DNA of 17,669 nt from Bradyrhizobium sp. (GTDB lineage: Bacteria > Pseudomonadota > Alphaproteobacteria > Rhizobiales > Xanthobacteraceae). The notes below the pieces were generated by a model, which saw nothing but the letters and a program-made list of their open reading frames with translations, ran no database searches and was not told the DNA's origin. The position numbers were made by a program, and so were the translations under genes. Positions within the stretch are counted from its first letter, which is position 1, and the number at the start of each line of letters is the position of its first letter. The stretch spans positions 1-17,669 of the forward strand of contig JAQGKJ010000226.1 of assembly GCA_028290165.1 (NCBI GenBank), read 5' to 3'. Below, in pieces: positions 7,359 through 14,916 of this stretch.

Positions 7359-8318
7359 ATGAACCCTGAGCCGATTTTCGATCTCGCCCATCTCGGCCAC
7401 ATGGAATTGCTGACGCCAAAACCCGACGAGAGCTTAAAGTTCTTTGTCGACGTCATGGGCATGACGATCAGCGGCCGCAAGGGGGAATCGGTTTACCTGC
7501 GCGGCTGGGACGATTACGAGCGCTATTCCCTGAAACTGACGGCCTCAAAGATGTCGGGCATGGAGCACATGGCGCTGCGGGCGCGTAGCCCGCAGGCGCT
7601 GGAACGGCGCGTCGCCGCGCTAAAAGGGTCCGGATTCGAGATCGGCTGGATCGACGGCGACATGGGGCAGGGCCCGGCGTTCCGCTGTCGCGATCCCGAT
7701 GGCCATATCATCGAACTCTATTATGAGACCGAATGGTACGATGCCCCGCCTGACCAAAAACCCGCCCTGAAAAATCAGGCGCAGCGTTTTCCTGCGCGCG
7801 GCATCAATGTCCGCCGCCTCGACCACCTCAATTGCCTGGCGGTGGATATCAAGGCCAACCGCATCTTTTTTGAAAACTATCTCGGTTGCCGGCTCACCGA
7901 GCAGATCGTGCTCAATGACGGCACCGAGGCGGCGATGTGGATGACCATGTCGAACAAGAGCTACGACTTCGCCTATTCGCACGATCACGCCAATATCCCC
8001 GGACGCTTCCATCACGTTACCTACGCTCTCGACAGCCGTGAGGACATTTTGCGGGCGGCCGACATCTTCCTGGAGAACGGGGTCTTCATCGAGACTGGCC
8101 CGCACAAGCACGCCATCCAACAGACGTTTTTCCTCTATGTCTACGAGCCCGGCGGCAACCGTGTCGAGGTCGCCAATGCCGGCGCCCGTCTCATTCTCGC
8201 TCCCGACTGGAAACCGATCGTGTGGACCGAAGAGGAGCGCAAGAAAGGGCAGGCATGGGGGCTGAAGACGATCGAGTCGTTCCATACCCACGGCACACCG
8301 CCGGTTGCCGCCAAATGA
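7359..8318 (+). CDS. Type I extradiol ring-cleavage dioxygenase (catechol 2,3-dioxygenase family)
   Basis: The 319-residue product has the two-domain vicinal-oxygen-chelate structure of XylE/BphC enzymes. In the C-terminal half the 2-His-1-carboxylate iron site is intact: His156 (LDHLN), His219 (RFHHV) and Glu270 (GNRVEV). Second-sphere residues also match XylE: His208 or His210, His251 (GPHKH) and Tyr260. It should insert O2 next to the two hydroxyls of a catechol. The start at 7359 is preferred over 7350 because AAGAGG (7344-7349) would touch the earlier ATG. It is the last gene of the TetR-led operon, and a terminator-like hairpin follows. The exact catechol is unknown. The hydratase and aldolase beside it imply a carboxylated ring, whereas LigAB-type enzymes normally used for protocatechuate are a different family. 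Confidence 0.9.
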   Translation: MNPEPIFDLAHLGHMELLTPKPDESLKFFVDVMGMTISGRKGESVYLRGWDDYERYSLKLTASKMSGMEHMALRARSPQALERRVAALKGSGFEIGWIDGDMGQGPAFRCRDPDGHIIELYYETEWYDAPPDQKPALKNQAQRFPARGINVRRLDHLNCLAVDIKANRIFFENYLGCRLTEQIVLNDGTEAAMWMTMSNKSYDFAYSHDHANIPGRFHHVTYALDSREDILRAADIFLENGVFIETGPHKHAIQQTFFLYVYEPGGNRVEVANAGARLILAPDWKPIVWTEEERKKGQAWGLKTIESFHTHGTPPVAAK

Positions 8319-8367
8319 GGTCGACCGGTTTAGTGGGTCGCGCATAGACAAGCGGCCCAAATAGCCC

Positions 8368-8396
8368 GGCGCGCTGATCGCGCCTGCATATTTTTT
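8368..8396 (+). terminator. Possible intrinsic terminator after the dioxygenase gene
   Basis: GGCGCG (8368-8373), loop CTGAT and CGCGCC (8379-8384) form a 6-bp all-GC stem. Six bases later comes TTTTTT (8391-8396). The gap before the T-run weakens it, but the place, 50 bases after the operon's last stop, is right. Confidence 0.5.
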
Positions 8397-8521
8397 ATCC
8401 GTTGCGCCCATAAATTCCGCAGCGTCTGCCCAAATCCTGACAGCGGCCGATCCAACTTTTTGTGCGCCCCGGGACAAGCCTGACACGCCTTTGTGACCGT
8501 AGGCTCCCTTCGAACTTGGAA

Positions 8522-8551
8522 CATGGCATCGCCATGGCAACGTCGAAGGAG
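8522..8551 (+). promoter_or_regulatory. Inverted repeat and strong ribosome site before the binding-protein gene
   Basis: CATGGC (8522-8527), ATC, GCCATG (8531-8536) is a perfect inverted repeat. AAGGAG (8546-8551) sits 7 bases before the ATG at 8559 and decides that start over an earlier in-frame GTG-type start at 8493. I found no convincing sigma-70 promoter in 8319-8521, although one must exist if the ABC genes are expressed separately. Confidence 0.45.
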
Positions 8552-8558
8552 AAAACAG

Positions 8559-9476
8559 ATGCATATGCGTTTTTCCACCGAAGCCCGGACGCGACCGCAA
8601 TCCACAGGGGTTGCCGGATTGCGAATTGCTGCGCTGGCCACGTTCCTGTTGGCCGGCATTTGCGCGCCGATATCAGCCGAGGCGGCGGCACCGGCCGGCT
8701 GCGCCGCGTTGCAGGCAAAATATCCCGACTTGAAAGGCAAGCAGCTCGTCAACGCGATCAACCCGCACACCCCAGGCTATGAGGCGATCGATCCGAAAGA
8801 CCCCAATAAATATGTCGGCTTCGACATCGATCTCGGCGAGCAGATCGGCGAGTGCCTCGGCTTCACGCTGAGCTACAAGGCTGTGACGTTTGCAGCCCTG
8901 CTGACGACCTTGTCGAGCGGGCAGGCCGATATCGTCATCTCCGATATCTACGCGACCGAAGAGCGCGCAAAGGCGGCCGACTTCATCACCTATTCGAAGG
9001 TGTTCGATGGCGTCCTGGTCGCCAAGGGCAATCCGAAGAAGATCACCGGCATCAACATTTCGATGTGCGGCTCGGCGGCGGCCGAGAACACCGGCTTTGT
9101 CGAAGTCCCGCTGGTCCAGGCGCTGATCCCGGAATGCAAGGCCGCGGGCAAGCCCGAGCCGACGCTGCAGCTCTATGAAAACAACGCCAACTGCATTCAG
9201 GCGATCCTTGCGGGTCGCGCCGATACCTATGTCAACGACGTCAATACCGTCGATCAGGCGGTGAAGGCCAATCCCGACAAGCTGGAGAAGGCGATCGCGG
9301 TCACCATTCCTTATTCGGTCGGTATCGCCGTTCCCAAGAACAAGCCTGAATTCCGCGACGCTGTGCTTGCCGCGCTGATCGAGGTCCAGAAGGCGGGGAT
9401 TCACATGGCGCTGCTCAAGAAGTGGGATCTCGACGTCAACAACTTCAAGGAGCCGGACATCCTCTCGGTCAAGTAA
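8559..9476 (+). CDS. Polar amino-acid-type ABC transporter, periplasmic binding protein
   Basis: The product is 305 residues. A basic N-terminus followed by a hydrophobic run (about 20-38) and a small-residue cleavage region (ISAEAAAP, 38-45) forms a Sec signal peptide, so the mature protein is periplasmic. The body is SBP_bac_3 (family 3): YVGFDIDLGEQIG is the conserved opening of lobe 1, followed by ADIVISDIYATEERAKAADF, the usual ligand-binding stretch. Family 3 proteins bind polar amino acids, opines and similar small molecules. Four conserved-looking cysteines (in GECLGF, SMCGS, PECKA and NNCIQ) could form disulfides. The stop overlaps the next gene as TAATG, so uptake genes are co-translated. 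An acetamidase two genes on suggests an amide-containing ligand, but this is inference. Confidence 0.88.
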   Translation: MHMRFSTEARTRPQSTGVAGLRIAALATFLLAGICAPISAEAAAPAGCAALQAKYPDLKGKQLVNAINPHTPGYEAIDPKDPNKYVGFDIDLGEQIGECLGFTLSYKAVTFAALLTTLSSGQADIVISDIYATEERAKAADFITYSKVFDGVLVAKGNPKKITGINISMCGSAAAENTGFVEVPLVQALIPECKAAGKPEPTLQLYENNANCIQAILAGRADTYVNDVNTVDQAVKANPDKLEKAIAVTIPYSVGIAVPKNKPEFRDAVLAALIEVQKAGIHMALLKKWDLDVNNFKEPDILSVK

Positions 9477-11107
9477 TGTCGCTTTTCGTCCACTATCTCA
9501 GCCTGCCGTATCTGATCCAGGGCATCTGGTTCACCATCGTGGTGACCGCGCTCGGGCTAGGCGGCGGGCTGATCCTCGGCCTCGTGCTGGCGGCGATGCA
9601 GTTGAGCCGGTTTTCGGTGCTGGCTGTATTCGCGAGGGGTTACACCGTGATCTTCCGCGGCACGCCGCTGATCCTGCAGATGGTATTCGCCTACGACGCG
9701 TTGCCGCAGATCGGCCTAAAGCTCAGCGCGGTCGGCGCTGCCGGTCTTGCGCTCGCCGCCAACGAAGCGCCTTTCATCGCCGAAATGCTGCGCGCCGGCG
9801 TGCTCGGGGTCGACCGCGGGCACGTCCTGGCCGGCCAGGCGCTCGGAATGACGCCGTCATTGCTGATGCGGCGTATCATCGCGCCGCAGGCGATCAGGAC
9901 GATGATCTCCGCCTTCGGCAATGAAACCGTCAGCGCCTTGAAGAATTCCTCGCTTGCGAGCGTCATCTCCGTGCAGGAGCTGACGCTGCGAAGCACGCAG
10001 CTTGCGTCCTCGACATTCGATTTCTTCTCGATCTTCTTCGCGTCCGGCCTGATCTACCTCGGGCTCACAACCGCGGTCAGCGTCATTCAGCTGTTCGTAG
10101 AACGCGCGCTCGATCTTGACCGCACCACGCCGCAAGGGCGGCTTGCCATCTTCCTTCCCTGGCATCGCGTCGATTTGGCGACCAAGCTTGCTCTCGCCGA
10201 ACAAACCTCCGCACCTGCCGCCACGTTGCAGAGCCCGTTACCGGATGAATTGCCGGCGCCTTCGCGCCGCGCGACTTCGAGGGTCGATCGCGCAAAACAC
10301 GCCGCGATGGTCGAACGCAACAATGTCGCCGTCGAGGTGACCGATCTGCGCAAGAATTACGGCGCCCAGACCGTGCTCGATGGTCTCGATTTGACCGTGC
10401 GGGTCGGCGAGGTGGTGGCGCTGCTCGGTCCGAGCGGATCGGGCAAGAGCACGCTTCTGCGTTGCATAAACCATTTGGAGGATTGGGATTCCGGGATGGT
10501 ACGGGTCGGCGGTCGCCGCCTCGGGCATCGCGACGACGGCAAGCCGTTGTCGCCGCGCGCAATCGCGCATGAGCGCGCCAGCGTCGGCGTAGGCATGGTG
10601 TTTCAGCAGTTCAACCTGTTCAGCCATCTGACCGCCAGGGAAAATGTCGCGGGGCCGCTGCGCTGGGTCCACGGCATGACCCGGGTCGACGCCGACCGGC
10701 GCGCCCGCGAATTGCTCGAACGCGTCGGCCTCAGTCATCGCGCGGACGCCCTGCCGCGGCACCTCTCCGGCGGCCAGCAGCAGCGTGTCGCCATCGCCAG
10801 TGCGCTGGCGCCCATTCCGAGCGTTCTGTTGCTGGATGAGCAGACTTCCGCGCTCGATCCCGAACTCGTCAGCGAGGTGCTAGAGGTGATCAGGCGGCTG
10901 GCCGTCGATGACGGGCTGACGATGATCATCGCGACCCATCAAATCCGCTTCGCCGACGAAGTCGCCGATCGCGTCGCGTTTCTTTCCGGTGGTTCGATCC
11001 TCGAACAGGGGCCGGCCCACGAAATCCTCACCAATCCGAGCAATCCCGTGACGGCGCGCTTCCTGAGCGTGATGGAGGGCGATAACGCGCCGGAGAGCGC
11101 GGCATGA
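9476..11107 (+). CDS. Fused ABC permease and ATP-binding protein, polar amino-acid type
   Basis: The product is 543 residues. The N-terminal half (about 1-225) is a HisM/GlnP-type permease with several membrane helices and an EAA-like cytoplasmic loop (EMLRAGVLGVDRGHVLAGQALGM region, then APQA). A linker of about 60 residues, rich in Ala, Pro and Arg, follows. The C-terminal half (about 285-543) is a GlnQ/HisP-type ATPase with Walker A GPSGSGKST, Q-loop VFQQFNLF, signature LSGGQQQR, Walker B VLLLDE and switch histidine in IATHQ. The usual DEPTSALD reads DEQTSALD. One polypeptide thus supplies both transporter functions; homodimerisation would give a complete importer. The start overlaps the binding-protein stop (TAATG). 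The acetamidase gene follows 40 bases later, probably in the same operon. Confidence 0.9.
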   Translation: MSLFVHYLSLPYLIQGIWFTIVVTALGLGGGLILGLVLAAMQLSRFSVLAVFARGYTVIFRGTPLILQMVFAYDALPQIGLKLSAVGAAGLALAANEAPFIAEMLRAGVLGVDRGHVLAGQALGMTPSLLMRRIIAPQAIRTMISAFGNETVSALKNSSLASVISVQELTLRSTQLASSTFDFFSIFFASGLIYLGLTTAVSVIQLFVERALDLDRTTPQGRLAIFLPWHRVDLATKLALAEQTSAPAATLQSPLPDELPAPSRRATSRVDRAKHAAMVERNNVAVEVTDLRKNYGAQTVLDGLDLTVRVGEVVALLGPSGSGKSTLLRCINHLEDWDSGMVRVGGRRLGHRDDGKPLSPRAIAHERASVGVGMVFQQFNLFSHLTARENVAGPLRWVHGMTRVDADRRARELLERVGLSHRADALPRHLSGGQQQRVAIASALAPIPSVLLLDEQTSALDPELVSEVLEVIRRLAVDDGLTMIIATHQIRFADEVADRVAFLSGGSILEQGPAHEILTNPSNPVTARFLSVMEGDNAPESAA

Positions 11108-11147
11108 TTGGCCGGCCTGAATCTCAGCTTTCTGAAGAGGCACTCGC

Positions 11148-12389
11148 ATGAAGCATTTTACGCTGCCGGTATCGCCGGCGACCGTCCACTGGGGATACTT
11201 CTCTAAGAAGGTCGCACCCGCGCTGACGCTGCGCTCGGGCGACCGCGCCACCATCGAGACATTGACGCACCACGCCAATGACGACTACGAGCGCATGATC
11301 GCGGGCGATCCGGGCGCGGAAAGCGTTTTCCACTGGACCCGCGAGCGCAAGGCGATGGTCCGGCGCGGCGCCGGCCCGACGCAGGGACCGTTCATTCGTG
11401 GCGCCGGCGAGGGCGTCGGGGTACATTTGCTGACCGGGCCGGTCGCAATCGAGAATGCCGAGCCTGGCGACGTTCTGGAGGTCCGCATCCTCGATGTCCG
11501 GCCGCGCCCCAGTTGCCACGCCTGTCACGCCGGCCGCTGCTTTGGTTCCAACGCCGCGGCGAATTGGGGATTTCACTATCACGACCTTATCGAGGACCCG
11601 AAGCCGCGCGAAGTCATCACCATCTTCGAGCTCGACACCTCGGGCGAGCCGTTCGCGAAAGCCGTCTACAATTATGTCTGGACCCCACAGACCGATCCCG
11701 ACGGCATCGTGCACTCCACCATCGATTATCCCGGCGTGCGGGTCGATCACGCCACCGTCCGCAAGCGCGAGAATATCCTGGCCAACGTCAAGGTGCCGGC
11801 ACGGCTTCATTTCGGCACCATGGGACTTGCGCCATCGGAACAGGATTTCGTCAGTTCGATCCCGCCGAGCTACACCGGCGGCAACATCGACGACTGGCGG
11901 ATCGGCAAGGGCGTGCGAATGTATTATCCGGTCGCGGTACCCGGCGCTCTCTTTTCGGTTGGAGACCCCCATGCGGCCCAGGGCGATAGCGAACTTGGTG
12001 GCACCGCCATCGAGACGTCCCTGACTGGCGATTTTGAATTCGTCCTGCATAAGAACCGCGATCTTGGCGGCACTGTGCTGGAGGGACTGTCCCATCCGAT
12101 GCTGGAGACCGAGCTCGCCTGGTCGGTCTACGGTTTCACCTACCCGAACTATCTCGCCGAGCTCGGCGCCAACGCGCAAGCCGAGATCGCCAACCATTCG
12201 AGCCTAGATCGCGCGATGCGGGACGCGTTCCGCAAGCTGCGCCGGTTCCTGATGACGGTGCATGGCTTAAGCGAAGATGAGGCAATTTCGCTGATGTCGG
12301 TTGGGGCTGATTTCGGCGTGACCCAGGTGGTCGATGCCAATTGGGGCGTCCACGGCACGATCCGGAAAAATGTCTTTAGGTGCGACTGA
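11148..12389 (+). CDS. Acetamidase/formamidase family protein (FmdA/AmdA), long form
   Basis: The 413-residue product belongs to the FmdA/AmdA family, which hydrolyses short amides such as formamide and acetamide to the acid and ammonia in the cytoplasm. Landmarks are VHWGYFS (13-19), RGAGPTQGPF (73-82), HLLTGPVAIENAEPGDVLEV (93-112), SSIPPSYTGGNIDDW (237-251) and SVGDPHAAQGDSE (270-282). The last is the family's GD-x-H-x-x-QGDGE motif, with Gly changed to Ser. Residues 123-131 hold three cysteines (C-x2-C-x4-C) that the paralogue in the next gene lacks. AAGAGG (11135-11140) gives a firm start. It ends the ABC operon, and the imported compound is its likely substrate. The exact amide is unknown. 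Confidence 0.88.
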   Translation: MKHFTLPVSPATVHWGYFSKKVAPALTLRSGDRATIETLTHHANDDYERMIAGDPGAESVFHWTRERKAMVRRGAGPTQGPFIRGAGEGVGVHLLTGPVAIENAEPGDVLEVRILDVRPRPSCHACHAGRCFGSNAAANWGFHYHDLIEDPKPREVITIFELDTSGEPFAKAVYNYVWTPQTDPDGIVHSTIDYPGVRVDHATVRKRENILANVKVPARLHFGTMGLAPSEQDFVSSIPPSYTGGNIDDWRIGKGVRMYYPVAVPGALFSVGDPHAAQGDSELGGTAIETSLTGDFEFVLHKNRDLGGTVLEGLSHPMLETELAWSVYGFTYPNYLAELGANAQAEIANHSSLDRAMRDAFRKLRRFLMTVHGLSEDEAISLMSVGADFGVTQVVDANWGVHGTIRKNVFRCD

Positions 12390-12428
12390 GGTCGTCCCCA
12401 TGGCAATGGAACCCCGGCACCCCAAACA

Positions 12429-12456
12429 ATGTCAACAGGTTGCGGATGTCAGGAGG
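12429..12456 (+). repeat. Direct repeat upstream of the sigma-54 promoter
   Basis: ATGTCAACAGG (12429-12439) and ATGTCAGGAGG (12446-12456) match at 9 of 11 positions with a 17-base period. AraC-family proteins commonly bind tandem direct repeats, so this could be a binding site for the fusion protein itself or another activator. Two repeats may arise by chance. Confidence 0.35.
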
Positions 12457-12464
12457 ATATCCGG

Positions 12465-12483
12465 CGGCCATATCTGGTGGCCG
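12465..12483. repeat. Inverted repeat CGGCCA-N7-TGGCCG upstream of the sigma-54 promoter
   Basis: A perfect 6-bp inverted repeat with a 7-base spacer lies 25 bases before the -24 element. It neighbours the 8-bp palindrome GGATATCC at 12455-12462. It could be an activator site or an incidental GC-rich repeat. Confidence 0.35.
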
Positions 12484-12507
12484 GCGGGGCGACCGGGGCC
12501 GCGGCTT

Positions 12508-12523
12508 TGGCACGGAGGTTGCT
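12508..12523 (+). promoter_or_regulatory. Sigma-54 (RpoN) promoter of the AraC-acetamidase gene
   Basis: TGGCACG (12508-12514), four bases, and TTGCT (12519-12523) match the sigma-54 consensus TGGCACG-N4-TTGCW, with the key GG and GC exactly 10 bases apart. Transcription would start near 12534, about 16 bases before the ATG at 12550. Sigma-54 promoters need an ATP-dependent enhancer-binding activator such as NtrC, and many serve nitrogen assimilation, which suits an amidase locus. Confidence 0.8.
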
Positions 12524-12549
12524 TCGATTCACGTGTTTGGGGTCGATGT

Positions 12550-14895
12550 ATGAGCTTCCGCCCATTCACGAGCGAATCCTATTCCGAAAACGACCGGCTG
12601 GAGGCATGGCGGGACGTTCTGAGCGCCCTCGGTCTGCGGCCATCGGCGGCATCAAACGCGCCCACCGGGCACGCGACGGCGTCGCGGCGCTATGCCGAAG
12701 GCGTCGTGCTGGCGAAACTGGCCGCGGGATCGCAAGCGGTATCGGCGTTGCCACATCTCGCCGACGACGTGCCGATCGTGCTGCTGCCGGCCGATGATGG
12801 GGTCACGCTACGGACTGCGGCCGGGCATCAGATCATCTCAATCGGGCAGCTTCTCTTGTTGCCGCGAAAGGGCGACTGGAGCGTGGCTTTCCAGCGCGAT
12901 ATGCGCGCGGTGGTGTTGTCGGTGACCTCGGAAGCTTTTCATGGGCGCAAGATAAACAATCCGGTATTCGAGGAGGTCCGGGTATTGCCATCAGGCGGCT
13001 TCACCGAGGTGTTTTCTCGGACGCTGGAGGCGGCAGCGCGAAATCTCGAGACGCTGTCCGATGCCGAATGGACGGCGGTCGCCCACAGCCTCGCCGATCT
13101 CTTGCCGACATTCGTTCGGCAACTGGTGCCGCCGACGGCGGACGGCGGCGGAACGGTGACGCAAGCGGCGATCCTGCACCGGCTTTGCCAGACCATCGAG
13201 CGCAAGCTGGACGATCCCGATCTCACGCCGGCGAGGGTGGCGGAGCTCGAGGGCATATCGGAGCGCTATTTGCAAAAGCTGTTCGAAGGTTCCGGAAGCA
13301 GTTTTACGCATTATTTGCGGGAGCGGCGGCTGCAGCGGACCTCGGCGGAGCTGTCGAACCCGGCGGAGGCGCATCACTCGATTTCGGAAATTGCCTTCCG
13401 CAACGGCTTTAATGATTCCGCACATTTCAGCCGGGCATTCCGCCATCGCTTCGGGCTGTCGCCCCGCGAATTTCGGCAGCAGGAACTCGAGCGCGCCGCA
13501 GCCGCCACGGCTGCGACCGGCCAGCGCGGCTGGCCGCAACAGGCACTTGCACAGCTCCGCAGCCATCATCCGTCTGCGGCAGCGCGCAACAGTAGCGCAC
13601 CCGTGCAGGCAGAGACGGTCAGCCGGACCGCGGAAGGCGAGCACCGACACCATCACCTTGCAGTGGAATCGGCACGCGTGCACTGGGGATATTTTTCCAG
13701 GTCGCTGCAGCCGCAAGTCGAAATCAATTCGGGCGACACGATTACGATCGAGACCCTGACGCAGCATGCCTCTGACGATCCGGCGCGGATGATCGTCGGC
13801 GACGCCGGCGCCGAGAGCGTGTTCGGCTGGACCCGTGAGGCGAAGAACGTCGATCGGCGCGGCGCCGGCCCGATGGATGCATCCGTTTACGGCCGCGGCG
13901 CGGGTGAAGGGTTCGGCGTGCACATCTGTACCGGTCCGGTGGCAGTGAAGGACGCGCAGCCCGGCGACGTGCTCGAGGTCCGCATCCTCGACATCGTGCC
14001 GCGCCCCAGTCGAAATCCCGATTTTGACGGCCAGGTGTTCGGCTCCAGCGTCGCGGCGTGGTGGGGGTATCACTACAACGAGTTGCTGGCCGAGCCGAAT
14101 CCGCGCGAGGCGGTGACGATTTTCGAGATTGTCAGAGATGACGAGGCGCCGTACGCGCGCGCGCTCTATTCCTATCGCTGGGAGCCGCAAGTCGATCCGT
14201 TCGGCGTGGTTCACTCGACCTACGACTATCCCGGCGTGCCGGTGGTCCCTACTTCGGTCAAGCGAAGGCACAACGTGCTCGACGGCATTCGCATTCCCTT
14301 GCGTCCGCACTTTGGCGTGATCGCGGTTGCGCCGCGTGAGGTGGATTTCGTCGACTCTATTCCACCTTCATATTTCGGCGGCAATCTCGACAATTGGCGG
14401 CTCGGCAAGGGATCGACCGTCTATCTGCCGGTTTCGGTGCCGGGCGCCCTGTTTTCGGTGGGCGATCCGCATGCGTCGCAGGGCGACGGCGAACTGGGCG
14501 GCACGGCCATCGAATGTTCGATGACCGGGACATTTCAGCTCATCCTTCACAAGAAGGCGGAATTAGCCGGCCGCATTTTCGCTGACCTGACCTATCCCCT
14601 GATCGAAACCGAGACCGACTGGGTTTTGACCGGGTTCAGTCATCCGAACTATCTCGCCGAGTTCGGCGCCGGGGGCCAAAGCGAAGTCTACGCGACGTCG
14701 TCGCTCGATCTCGCGATGAAGGACGCATTCCGCAAAATGCGCCGCTTCCTGATGAGCGTCAAAGGACTGACGGAAGACGAGGCGATCGCGTTGATGTCGG
14801 CGGCGGTGGATTTTGGCGTCACGCAGGTGGTGGATGGCAATTGGGGCGTGCATGCCATCCTGAGCAAGTGCCTGTTTGAAAACGTCCCGCGATAA
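12550..14895 (+). CDS. AraC-family regulator fused to an acetamidase/formamidase domain
   Basis: The single open frame encodes 781 residues. Residues about 15-195 form an AraC-binding-like sensor region. Residues 207-312 form a complete AraC double helix-turn-helix, with LTPARVAELEGISERYLQKLF (225-245) and ISEIAFRNGFNDSAHFSRAF (278-297), ending in the typical FGLSPREFR. An Ala/Gln-rich linker (313-366) leads to a full acetamidase domain (367-781) closely resembling the preceding gene's product: VHWGYFS (377-383), RGAGPMD, SIPPSYFGGNLDNW and an intact SVGDPHASQGDGE (636-648). The start at 12550 is set by the sigma-54 promoter and a weak GGGG 7 bases upstream; the frame is open farther back. 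It may act as an enzyme, a sensor or both; all key family motifs look intact. The RidA gene follows after 21 bases. Confidence 0.88.
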   Translation: MSFRPFTSESYSENDRLEAWRDVLSALGLRPSAASNAPTGHATASRRYAEGVVLAKLAAGSQAVSALPHLADDVPIVLLPADDGVTLRTAAGHQIISIGQLLLLPRKGDWSVAFQRDMRAVVLSVTSEAFHGRKINNPVFEEVRVLPSGGFTEVFSRTLEAAARNLETLSDAEWTAVAHSLADLLPTFVRQLVPPTADGGGTVTQAAILHRLCQTIERKLDDPDLTPARVAELEGISERYLQKLFEGSGSSFTHYLRERRLQRTSAELSNPAEAHHSISEIAFRNGFNDSAHFSRAFRHRFGLSPREFRQQELERAAAATAATGQRGWPQQALAQLRSHHPSAAARNSSAPVQAETVSRTAEGEHRHHHLAVESARVHWGYFSRSLQPQVEINSGDTITIETLTQHASDDPARMIVGDAGAESVFGWTREAKNVDRRGAGPMDASVYGRGAGEGFGVHICTGPVAVKDAQPGDVLEVRILDIVPRPSRNPDFDGQVFGSSVAAWWGYHYNELLAEPNPREAVTIFEIVRDDEAPYARALYSYRWEPQVDPFGVVHSTYDYPGVPVVPTSVKRRHNVLDGIRIPLRPHFGVIAVAPREVDFVDSIPPSYFGGNLDNWRLGKGSTVYLPVSVPGALFSVGDPHASQGDGELGGTAIECSMTGTFQLILHKKAELAGRIFADLTYPLIETETDWVLTGFSHPNYLAEFGAGGQSEVYATSSLDLAMKDAFRKMRRFLMSVKGLTEDEAIALMSAAVDFGVTQVVDGNWGVHAILSKCLFENVPR

Positions 14896-14916
14896 GAAAG
14901 ACCGAGGGCGCCTACC

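Noticed and set aside
8523..8538. Sigma-54-like TGGCATC-N4-TGGCA before the binding-protein gene
   Set aside because: Spacing is correct, but the -12 lacks TTGC and transcription would start inside the ribosome site. It is better explained as the CATGGC inverted repeat.
10083..10562. Possible separate gene at the linker of the ABC fusion
   Set aside because: The plus-strand frame is continuous through the permease, linker and ATPase, with no stop, restart or ribosome site between the domains.
12334..12549. Extended N-terminus of the AraC-acetamidase frame, 72 extra codons
   Set aside because: It would overlap the end of the previous gene and cover the sigma-54 promoter. The extra sequence shows no domain, and the ATG at 12550 fits the promoter and family start.
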